Source: Deltaproteobacteria bacterium (GTDB taxonomy: Bacteria; Desulfobacterota; Desulfarculia; Adiutricales; Adiutricaceae). Taken from it: a DNA stretch of 5,208 bases. Below are positions 1-5,077 of this stretch, piece by piece. The number at the start of each line of letters is the position of its first letter. The first letter of the stretch is position 1. The notes under the pieces were generated by a model. That model was not told the DNA's origin. It made no database searches and saw only the letters and a list, made by a program, of their open reading frames with translations. A program made the position numbers and the translations under genes. The stretch is taken from NCBI GenBank assembly GCA_031267005.1, contig JAIRZX010000190.1, forward strand, positions 1-5,208. Reading direction: 5' to 3'.

Positions 1-158
1 CAGCCTGGGCAGCCGGGGCGGCTACGGACGGGTAGGAAGCCGGGGCAGCAGGGGCGGGTAAGGACGGGTAGGAAGCCGGGGAAGCCGGGGCGGCTAAGGA
101 CGGGGAGGAAGCCGGGGAAGCCGCGGCGGCTAAGGACGGGGAGGAAGCCGGGGAAGCC
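1..158 (+). repeat. 36-bp in-frame tandem minisatellite, 4 full copies plus a partial one
   Basis: Full copies occupy 15-50, 51-86, 87-122 and 123-158, and bases 1-14 match the end of another copy with three mismatches. The array therefore starts outside the window. The last two copies differ from each other by one base; the first is the most diverged. Because 36 is a multiple of three, the kinase reading frame is kept through the array. Translated in that frame, copy 3 reads GAAKDGEEAGEA and copy 4 reads AAAKDGEEAGEA. Copies 1 and 2 have TAG (33-35 and 69-71) where copies 3 and 4 have GAG (Glu). A second forward frame is open from base 1 to a TGA at 211-213 and would give a basic Gly/Lys/Pro/Arg repeat; the antisense frame is also open (Ala/Ser/Pro). 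I favour the kinase frame because the same residue mix and codons recur in the kinase's internal linker. Confidence 0.93.
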
Positions 159-215
159 GCGCCCTGGCCGGCCAGGGGCCGTGAGCCTGCGGGCGGGGAG
201 GACGGCTTCCTGAGG
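72..215 (+). pseudogene. Open 5' extension of the kinase frame with no start codon; probable remnant of its N-terminus
   Basis: Upstream of the GTG at 216 the kinase frame stays open back to the TAG at 69-71. It encodes the last repeat copies and then a linker that reads APWPARGREPAGGEDGFLR directly into the Cache remnant. There is no ATG, GTG or TTG in this frame between 72 and 215, so translation cannot begin here conventionally. The sequence after the linker corresponds to the second half of a Cache domain, which implies that the first half and the N-terminal membrane anchor lie to the left of the window. I infer that this stretch was, or still is, the middle of a longer kinase gene. Alternatives are an assembly error in the repeats, suppression of the amber codons, or a frameshift from the open second frame that ends at 213. 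Confidence 0.5.
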
Positions 216-3011
216 GTGGTGGAGAGCGTGAAGGCCCTGGGGGCGGGCTTTTACAGCTGGGACTTTTTAGGCGGGGAAGGGGACGAGCCCCTCACGTACC
301 TTGAGCTCTGCGAGCCTCTGGGCTGGGCCGCGGGGATATCCATCTTCCCCGAGGTCTTCGTGCGCGAGCAGGAGCGGGAGGTTATTTCCTGGGCCGGGAG
401 CCAGACGCTCCCCCCGGGCATGGCCTTCGCTCTTTTGAGCTACGAGGGGGAGATACTGGCCGGCGGGCCGGAAGGCGCGAGCGGCAACGTCTTCGACTCC
501 GACGCCGGCACTGGCTTCGCCCGGGCCGCCGCGAAGCTGATCCGGGGCGCCAGGGCCGTGGGGTTCGACTACGAGTCCTTCAGCCTGGCGGACCCCGCTA
601 CCGGCGAGGAGTCGAGCCAGCTCGCCTACTACAAGGCCGTGCCCGGCAAGGAGTGGGTGGCCGTCGGCTGGGTGGGGCGGGGGCTGCTGGCCCGGGGGCT
701 CGCCGACGAGCGCGAGGAACTTTCCCAGCGCGTCCACCGAAACGTCATGAGGACCGGGCTCATAACCTTCGCGATGCTCCTGGTCGTAACGGTCATTTCC
801 CGGGTCATCGAGAGGAAGGCCTCCCGGAGCTTCTCGTCCTTCTTCCTCTTTTTCGAGAGGGCGAGTTCGAGTTCCGTCCTGATCAACCCGGACGAGCAGC
901 CCTTCCTGGAGTTCTCGCTGCTGGCCGAGAGCGCCAACCGCATGATAGAGGTCCGCGAGCGCGCCGAGGAGATGCTCCGGGTAAACGAGGCCCGTTTCAG
1001 GACCATCTTCGAGGTCTCCCCCCAGGCGGTGTGCGTCCTGGACGACAGGGGCACTCTCCTGGAGGCCAACTCCCATTTCCCGGCCGTTACCGGCATACCG
1101 CTCGCGGACGCCCTCGGAAGGCCGCTTTCGGAACTCATGGGGGACGCCGCCGGCGAGGCCTTGCGGGAGGCGGCGGGCGCCCCCGGCGGACCCGTTCCCT
1201 CCCCGGACGCCGTCCGGGCCGCGGCGGCCGGGCGCGAGTTCGAGTTCACCAGGCCGGACGGCAGGGACTCTACGCTCCTGTTCCTCGGCGCCCCCCTGAA
1301 GCTCACGGCCGAGGACCGGGTCCTCGGGATCTTCATAGACGTGACAGGCCAGAGGGCGGCCGAGCGCGAGAAGGCGTTGCTGAGCGAGCGGCTGAGCCGC
1401 GCCCAGAACATGGAGACCTTGGGCGTCATGGCCTCCGAGACCGCCCACGAGCTGAACAACATCCTCTCCGGCATCACGGGCTACCCGGAGCTCCTGCTGA
1501 AGGGCGGGGGCCTTACGGAGACCCAGCGGGGCTACGTCTCCGAGATCCAGGCCGCGGGAGGGCGCGCCGCCGAGGTGGTAGGCGACTTGCTCACGCTGTC
1601 CCAGGGAGTGGCGGTCAAAAGCGAGACCATCGACCTGAACGCCATCGTGAAGGAGGTTCTCTCGGATCCAGCCGCCCTCGCCGCCCCCACGGGGCCGGGC
1701 CGCTCTTCCGCCGCCGTGCCCGCGACGCCCGCCGCCCCCGCCGAAGGGCGGGACGGCAAGGAAGGCCGGGATGACGGGGAGGCTAGGGAAGGCCGGGAAG
1801 GCGGGGAAGCCCGCGAGGGCTCGGGCGGCGGGGACGACAGCGCGCCTCTGGCCGGGAAAGAGGGGAGGGCGGACGCGTCCTGGGACGGCGCCGGGCCCTC
1901 CGGGGACGAAGCCGGGCCCTCCTGGGACGAAGCCGGGCCCTCCGGGCCCCCAGGCCCTCCCGGCTCATCCGGCGTGCCGGCAGCCCCGGACGGCCCCTCC
2001 GCCGACGGCCGTTCCAGCCGCCCGGAGCCTGCGGTGGAGCTTTCGGTCTCGCCCCTGTGGGTCCAGGCCGCGAGGATGCGGCTCAAGAAGTCAGTCCAGG
2101 CCCTGGTGTCCAACGCCGTGAACGCCGCGGCCCTCTCGCCGGAGGGCAGGCGCTGGGTCAAGATCTCCACATCAGCGGCCAAGGCCGACAGCCTTCCGGG
2201 CCATCTTCGCGGAAGCGGCGCGGGGAACTGCGCGATTTTAAGGATTTCAGACAGCGGCCCCGGCATCCCCGAAAGGGACAGGGCCAGGATTTTCGAGCCA
2301 TTCTATACCGGACGCAGGTGGGGAGGGCGCGGGCTTGGGCTTACGGTGGCCGCCAACACCATCCGCGGGCTGGGCGGGGATCTTGACTTCGAGACCGGGC
2401 CCGAGGGAACTACCTTTACGGCCTTCTTTCCTTCCGCGGCGGCATCGGAGCGGCCCGCCAGGAAGAAGAGCGGGGCCCCCGCCAGCCTGAAGGCCTGGAT
2501 GGGCTCGGGCGAGAAGGTCCTCGTCGTGGACGACGTGGACATCCAGCGCAAGCTCGCCGGCCGCATGCTCCAAAACCTGGGCTACGAAGCGAGCTCCGCC
2601 GCTTCCGGCGAGGAAGCCATAGAGTATCTCAAGGGCAAGGACGCCGACGTGCTCCTCCTGGACATGATCATGCGCCCCGGGATAAACGGCCGCGAGACAT
2701 ACGAGCGCATCCTGGGCTTCAAGCCCGGCCAGAAGGCCGTGATAGCCTCCGGAATGGCCGAGGGCGAGGAGGTCGAGAAGGCCAGGGCGCTGGGGGCCTC
2801 CCGCTTCATCATGAAGCCTTACACCATAGAGGAGCTCGCCAAGGCGCTGAGGCAGGCGCTGGGCATGGCATCCGCCGTAACGGTCGGGGCGGGGGGGGCG
2901 GAGGGTCCCGGGCCCGTGTCGGGACTGGCTTCGGCCGCGTTGGCCGCCGAGCCGGCGGCCCCCGCGTCCGCCCGGCCGGAGGCAAGGGACGGCGCAGGCG
3001 GCAAGGACTGA
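216..3011 (+). CDS. Hybrid sensor histidine kinase (Cache-TM-PAS-HisKA-HATPase-REC), probably 5'-truncated
   Basis: The product is a membrane sensor kinase that autophosphorylates on His and passes phosphate to its own receiver. Residues count from GTG 216. Residues 1-55 resemble the C-terminal half of a Cache domain (EPLTYLELCEPLGWAAGISI) and about 66-160 a second one (LAYYKAVPGKEWVAVGWV). A membrane helix spans about 180-197 and a HAMP-like signalling segment about 228-255. PAS covers about 256-378. HisKA has the H-box ETAHELNNILSG with phospho-acceptor His411. Residues 488-606 are low-complexity insertion. HATPase_c follows with Asn633 (SNAVNAA), G1 DSGPGIP (679-685), F-box FEPFYT, and G2 GGRGLGLT. 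The receiver (767-880) has acidic pair Asp772/Asp773, phospho-acceptor Asp816, Ser845 and Lys867, so all catalytic positions are intact. A 50-residue Ala/Gly/Pro tail ends the protein. GTG 216 is only the first available start: no well-spaced Shine-Dalgarno precedes it, and it lacks the expected first membrane segment. The kinase function is secure; the start and sensory ligand are not. Confidence 0.9.
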   Translation: MVESVKALGAGFYSWDFLGGEGDEPLTYLELCEPLGWAAGISIFPEVFVREQEREVISWAGSQTLPPGMAFALLSYEGEILAGGPEGASGNVFDSDAGTGFARAAAKLIRGARAVGFDYESFSLADPATGEESSQLAYYKAVPGKEWVAVGWVGRGLLARGLADEREELSQRVHRNVMRTGLITFAMLLVVTVISRVIERKASRSFSSFFLFFERASSSSVLINPDEQPFLEFSLLAESANRMIEVRERAEEMLRVNEARFRTIFEVSPQAVCVLDDRGTLLEANSHFPAVTGIPLADALGRPLSELMGDAAGEALREAAGAPGGPVPSPDAVRAAAAGREFEFTRPDGRDSTLLFLGAPLKLTAEDRVLGIFIDVTGQRAAEREKALLSERLSRAQNMETLGVMASETAHELNNILSGITGYPELLLKGGGLTETQRGYVSEIQAAGGRAAEVVGDLLTLSQGVAVKSETIDLNAIVKEVLSDPAALAAPTGPGRSSAAVPATPAAPAEGRDGKEGRDDGEAREGREGGEAREGSGGGDDSAPLAGKEGRADASWDGAGPSGDEAGPSWDEAGPSGPPGPPGSSGVPAAPDGPSADGRSSRPEPAVELSVSPLWVQAARMRLKKSVQALVSNAVNAAALSPEGRRWVKISTSAAKADSLPGHLRGSGAGNCAILRISDSGPGIPERDRARIFEPFYTGRRWGGRGLGLTVAANTIRGLGGDLDFETGPEGTTFTAFFPSAAASERPARKKSGAPASLKAWMGSGEKVLVVDDVDIQRKLAGRMLQNLGYEASSAASGEEAIEYLKGKDADVLLLDMIMRPGINGRETYERILGFKPGQKAVIASGMAEGEEVEKARALGASRFIMKPYTIEELAKALRQALGMASAVTVGAGGAEGPGPVSGLASAALAAEPAAPASARPEARDGAGGKD
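1683..2033 (+). repeat. Low-complexity G-rich insertion in the kinase between HisKA and HATPase
   Basis: This stretch encodes about residues 490-606, dominated by Gly, Glu, Arg, Asp, Ala, Pro and Ser. It lies where related kinases carry only a short connection into the first strand of the ATPase domain (recall of the family, not an alignment). The first half (about 1750-1830) is made of GEAREGREGGEAREG-like segments. It shares the words GACGGGGAGG and CGGGGAAGCC with the 36-bp minisatellite at the window start, in the same codon phase. The second half is Gly/Pro/Ser/Asp-rich and contains a 21-bp tandem repeat. The frame is intact throughout, so the insertion is tolerated and probably forms a disordered loop. 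Confidence 0.8.
1878..1952 (+). repeat. 21-bp tandem repeat coding for a 7-residue AGPS(G/W)DE unit
   Basis: Unit boundaries are 1890-1910 and 1911-1931, which differ at one base (G/T, changing Gly to Trp). A third, incomplete unit starts at 1932 and diverges after GGGCCCTCCGGG. A partial copy, TCCTGGGACGGC, precedes at 1878-1889. The protein reads SWDGAGPSGDEAGPSWDEAG. It sits inside the low-complexity insertion of the kinase and keeps the frame. Confidence 0.9.
2891..2898 (+). repeat. Run of eight G in the kinase tail
   Basis: An uninterrupted G8 lies within the coding sequence, just after the receiver domain ends, in the Ala/Gly/Pro-rich tail (about residue 892). Length change here would alter only the last 40 or so residues and would leave the receiver intact. 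Confidence 0.9.
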
Positions 3012-3081
3012 GTCCGGGTCTCCGCTCACTTGAAGGCCGGCGGCGCGGTGTATGGATATCCGGTGCCCCTCCGTCTGCCTG

Positions 3082-3094
3082 GCCGGGAACCGGC
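3082..3094 (+). terminator. Short GC hairpin after the kinase; weak terminator candidate
   Basis: GCCGG, loop GAA, CCGGC forms a perfect 5-bp stem with a three-base loop, followed by AATTTCC. It lies about 70 bases after the kinase stop. The T tract is only three bases, so this is a weak candidate; no better intrinsic terminator is visible closer to the stop. Confidence 0.25.
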
Positions 3095-3108
3095 AATTTC
3101 CGCGCAGG

Positions 3109-3150
3109 CGGGCCGCAGGCCGGGAGCCGCGGACCGGGAGCAGCGGCCCG
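3109..3150 (+). repeat. Inverted repeat, 8-bp arms
   Basis: CGGGCCGC at 3109-3116 is perfectly complementary in reverse to GCGGCCCG at 3143-3150, with 26 bases between. No T tract follows, so it does not look like an intrinsic terminator. In such GC-rich sequence an 8-bp stem can arise by chance. Confidence 0.45.
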
Positions 3151-3152
3151 TG

Positions 3153-3185
3153 AGGCGTCCCTCCAAAAATCCGTCCCTGACGCCT
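3153..3185 (+). repeat. Inverted repeat, 7-bp arms around an A5 loop
   Basis: AGGCGTC at 3153-3159 pairs with GACGCCT at 3179-3185. The 19-base loop contains AAAAA flanked by two TCC-rich stretches. It directly follows the 3109-3150 inverted repeat. The function is unknown; it could be a structured transcript end or chance. Confidence 0.4.
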
Positions 3186-3332
3186 GCCGCAAGCTTCCGG
3201 ATCCGTCCTGAATACAGGCCGCCTTTTCCGGTACCCTCGCGGAATACGCTTTAAAGCCTCCAGCCTCCAGGGACGGGCGGGCAGCGATTTCGGCGCCAGG
3301 CGGCGTAAAGCTCTCGGGGCCGTTAGCGCCTC

Positions 3333-3411
3333 CCGGGTTTTATCCTCCGGGTTTTATCCTCCGGGAATTTCCGTGAAGGATTTCCTTGAGGGGATTTCCT
3401 AGCGGGTTTCC
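3333..3411 (+). repeat. Degenerate 13-14-bp tandem array
   Basis: CCGGGTTTTATCCT occurs twice exactly (3333-3346, 3347-3360), and CCGGG begins a third copy at 3361. The series continues in degenerate form as AATTTCC (3366), GATTTCC (3379), GATTTCC (3393) and GGTTTCC (3405), spaced 12-14 bases apart. The array is more A/T-rich than its surroundings. It lies about 310-390 bases upstream of the HD-GYP gene. The regular spacing could reflect repeated protein binding sites or replication slippage; neither can be decided here. Confidence 0.7.
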
Positions 3412-3576
3412 CGTCAGCCTCCATCCTTTCCGGACCCCCCCTCCGGATTCGTCCTCCCCGCGATTATCCCGGCCTTTGGCCTTGCTCCCTTATTGCCCGG
3501 CCGCGCCCGCCGTTCCGCGCTTTCCCGTCCGTTCCAGGCTTCCGGGCGCCCCCCCCGGCGAGCGCGGCGCAGCCTT

Positions 3577-3600
3577 GCGGGCCATGGGCCCGCTCGCTTT
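3577..3600 (+). terminator. Strong 7-bp GC hairpin with ATG loop; possible terminator or insulator
   Basis: GCGGGCC (3577-3583), loop ATG, GGCCCGC (3587-3593) is a perfect, all-G/C stem with a three-base loop, followed by TCGCTTTATC. The T tract is short and interrupted, so termination efficiency is uncertain. Its position just ahead of the candidate promoter of the HD-GYP gene would suit separation of upstream transcription from that gene. Confidence 0.35.
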
Positions 3601-3667
3601 ATCTGGCGCACCCGGCTTCAGTACGGCGCTCCATATTGCGTCCGTGCCCGACAAGGTCAGATTCGTG

Positions 3668-3696
3668 CTGATTTTTGCGGCTCCAGGCACTATGAT
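3668..3696 (+). promoter_or_regulatory. Candidate sigma-70-type promoter for the HD-GYP gene
   Basis: TATGAT at 3691-3696 matches five of six bases of the TATAAT consensus. Seventeen bases upstream, CTGATT (3668-3673) is a poor match to TTGACA (three of six). A start near 3703 would give a leader of about 20 bases that still includes the ribosome-binding site. The local A/T enrichment supports it; the weak -35 does not. Confidence 0.35.
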
Positions 3697-3711
3697 AAGG
3701 GCCTGACCGAA

Positions 3712-3717
3712 AAGGAG
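3712..3717 (+). promoter_or_regulatory. Shine-Dalgarno AAGGAG that fixes the TTG start at 3723
   Basis: AAGGAG ends five bases before TTG 3723, an ideal spacing. It decides for this non-ATG start. The encoded N-terminus MTDSCDLVKD leads directly into the GAF domain with no missing part. Confidence 0.85.
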
Positions 3718-3722
3718 AGGGT

Positions 3723-5042
3723 TTGACTGACTCTTGCGACCTGGTAAAGGACGTTGCCCGCGACCGGAGGGCGGGGAGGCTCGCCGCCGCCTTGAACGAG
3801 CTCACGGACGTCGACATGCTGCTAGAGCGCGTCCTGACGGACGCGAGGGCGCTGGTGGCGGCCGAGGCGGGGTCTATCTACCTCAGGCGCGGCGACACCC
3901 TGGTGCTCGCCATAACCCAGAACTCGTTCCTCGAGCGCATCGTAAACGAGCCTTCCGACCTGCCGTTCTTAAACTACATCCTGAAGCTCGACCGCAGCTC
4001 TCTGGCCGGCTACGTGGCTCTGGAGCGCAAGGCGCTGGTCGTGAACAACACCTCCGACATTGACTTGGACGCGCCTTTCCAGCACAACACGGCCATAGAC
4101 AACAGCACCAACTACGTCTGCAGGTCCGTATTGACCCTCCCGCTCGTGTGCGCCCCCGGCGATACCATGGGCGTGCTGCAGCTCATAAACCCCTTGGGCG
4201 GGGACGGCCACATAAAGGACTTCGACGAGGACGACGTGTCCCTGGGGAAGTTCTACGTCCATTGCGCCTCCATGGCCATGGGGAAGACCATGATGCTGAG
4301 GAGCATGACCATACGGAGCGTAGAAGTCATAAGTTCCCACGACCCCCAGGAGACTCCGGCCCACGCCCAGCGCGTGGCCTGCGTCGCCACCGAACTCTAC
4401 GAGCACTGGTCCGTGCGCCGCGGGGTTCCCGCCTCGGAGCGTTTCCGTATCCTGGACATGCTCCCGCTGGCGGCCATGCTCCACGACGTCGGCAAGATGA
4501 GCATTCCCGGCGCGATACTCACCAAGCCCGGAAGGCTGGATCTTAAGGAACGGGCCATGATGGAGTCCCACGTCCTCACTGGCGCGAGGCTCTTCAGGAA
4601 GGCGAGGACGCCTTTGGACCGGCTCACCTTCCAGATAATCCTGGACCACCACGAGCGCTGGGACGGCCAGGGATACCCGGGCTGGGTGGACATCGACACC
4701 GGCTTGCCGCTCCCCGGACGCGCCGGGCCGACCGGCCGCGTCAGGGGCAAGAAGGGCGAGGACATCTCCATCTACGGCCGCATACTCGCGGTGGCTGACG
4801 TCTACGACGCGCTAGTGTCGCGCAAGACATACAAAGACTCCTTCGACGAGTCGCTTTCGATTCAGATTATGCAGCAGGAGAGCGGCCACCACTTCGACCC
4901 GGAGGTGGTGGTGTCGCTCCTGGCCCGTAGGAAGGTCCTCAAAAAGATCCACGAGCGCTTCCCCGACCACCTGGAGACCTCCGAGCTTGCCGGCGAGGCC
5001 CCGCTGGCGAAGGCCCCGGTGGCCTACCCGTTGTTTTTCTGA
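3723..5042 (+). CDS. GAF/HD-GYP domain protein, probable cyclic-di-GMP phosphodiesterase
   Basis: This 439-residue soluble protein has a sensory GAF domain at about 26-190 (AEAGSIYL, GVLQLINP) and an HD-GYP phosphodiesterase domain at about 200-412, which would hydrolyse cyclic di-GMP in the cytoplasm. Catalytic and metal-binding positions are all present: Glu210/His214 (ETPAH), the HD pair His254/Asp255 with Lys258 (LHDVGKMSIP), His283 (ESHV), His309/His310 and the signature DGQGYP (314-319), and Asp359 (AVADVYDAL), followed by SGHHFDPEV. The ExxxH spacing is like that of HD-GYP enzymes with a trinuclear metal centre (family knowledge; inference here). An extended segment of about 30 residues, rich in Gly, Pro and Arg, separates GYP from the YGRILAVAD helix; I recall similar segments in other GAF/HD-GYP proteins. 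No membrane helix or signal peptide is seen. It starts with TTG behind a strong Shine-Dalgarno. The GAF ligand is unknown. The neighbouring sensor kinase suggests signalling control of cyclic di-GMP, but the gap and own promoter candidate speak against strict co-transcription. Confidence 0.93.
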   Translation: MTDSCDLVKDVARDRRAGRLAAALNELTDVDMLLERVLTDARALVAAEAGSIYLRRGDTLVLAITQNSFLERIVNEPSDLPFLNYILKLDRSSLAGYVALERKALVVNNTSDIDLDAPFQHNTAIDNSTNYVCRSVLTLPLVCAPGDTMGVLQLINPLGGDGHIKDFDEDDVSLGKFYVHCASMAMGKTMMLRSMTIRSVEVISSHDPQETPAHAQRVACVATELYEHWSVRRGVPASERFRILDMLPLAAMLHDVGKMSIPGAILTKPGRLDLKERAMMESHVLTGARLFRKARTPLDRLTFQIILDHHERWDGQGYPGWVDIDTGLPLPGRAGPTGRVRGKKGEDISIYGRILAVADVYDALVSRKTYKDSFDESLSIQIMQQESGHHFDPEVVVSLLARRKVLKKIHERFPDHLETSELAGEAPLAKAPVAYPLFF

Positions 5043-5047
5043 GGCGT

Positions 5048-5077
5048 CGCCCCGAAGCGGGCGGGCCGGGGCGGTTT
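5048..5077 (+). terminator. Possible weak intrinsic terminator after the HD-GYP gene
   Basis: CGCCCCG (5048-5054) pairs with CGGGGCG (5067-5073) around a 12-base loop and is followed by GTTT. It begins six bases after the stop codon. The stem is stable but the T tract is very short, so it may work poorly or depend on other factors. Confidence 0.4.

Larger units (their letters stand above)
3012..3722. other. 711-bp non-coding region between the two genes
   Basis: Short reading frames exist here (for example 3030-3254 and 3386-3706 on the plus strand). They match no family I recognise, are Pro/Arg/Ser-rich, and use visibly more A/T at third codon positions than the two flanking genes, so I treat the region as non-coding. 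It contains several perfect inverted repeats, a degenerate 13-14-bp tandem array at 3333-3411, C-rich tracts (C7 at 3435-3441 between two TCCGGA palindromes, C8 at 3549-3556), and the promoter and ribosome-binding site of the downstream gene. The plus strand is pyrimidine-rich from about 3412 to 3556, in contrast to the G-rich repeats of the kinase gene. Confidence 0.7.

Noticed and set aside
1..158. CRISPR array
   Set aside because: The 36-bp period is contiguous with no unique spacers; it is a coding minisatellite.
1..213. C-terminus of a separate upstream gene in the second forward frame (open from base 1 to TGA 211-213)
   Set aside because: It would consist almost entirely of a basic Gly/Lys/Pro/Arg repeat. 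The kinase frame explains the repeats better through the continuing Cache homology and the similar internal linker. It cannot be excluded without the sequence to the left.
267..1448. Long antisense reading frame of 393 codons opposite the kinase
   Set aside because: It lies wholly inside a gene with clear kinase domains, has no recognisable domain, and is the usual by-product of high G+C at third codon positions.
1532..2266. Antisense frame rich in Ser, Pro and Ala opposite the kinase linker
   Set aside because: It is the mirror image of the Gly/Glu-rich linker codons; no start signal or domain supports it.
3030..3254. Possible 74-residue protein after the kinase
   Set aside because: It has low-complexity Pro/Arg content, overlaps two inverted repeats, and shows no domain or convincing start.
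3661..3680. Possible sigma-54 promoter (TTTTTGC at the -12 position)
   Set aside because: The -24 element should have GG ten bases before GC, but the bases there are GT, and the rest of the consensus is not met.
3386..3706. Possible 106-residue protein just upstream of the HD-GYP gene
   Set aside because: It has a TTG start without a clear ribosome-binding site, Pro/Arg-rich composition, third codon positions much less G+C-biased than the neighbours, and no recognised family. It ends 16 bases before the next gene, so it would be reconsidered if homologues exist.
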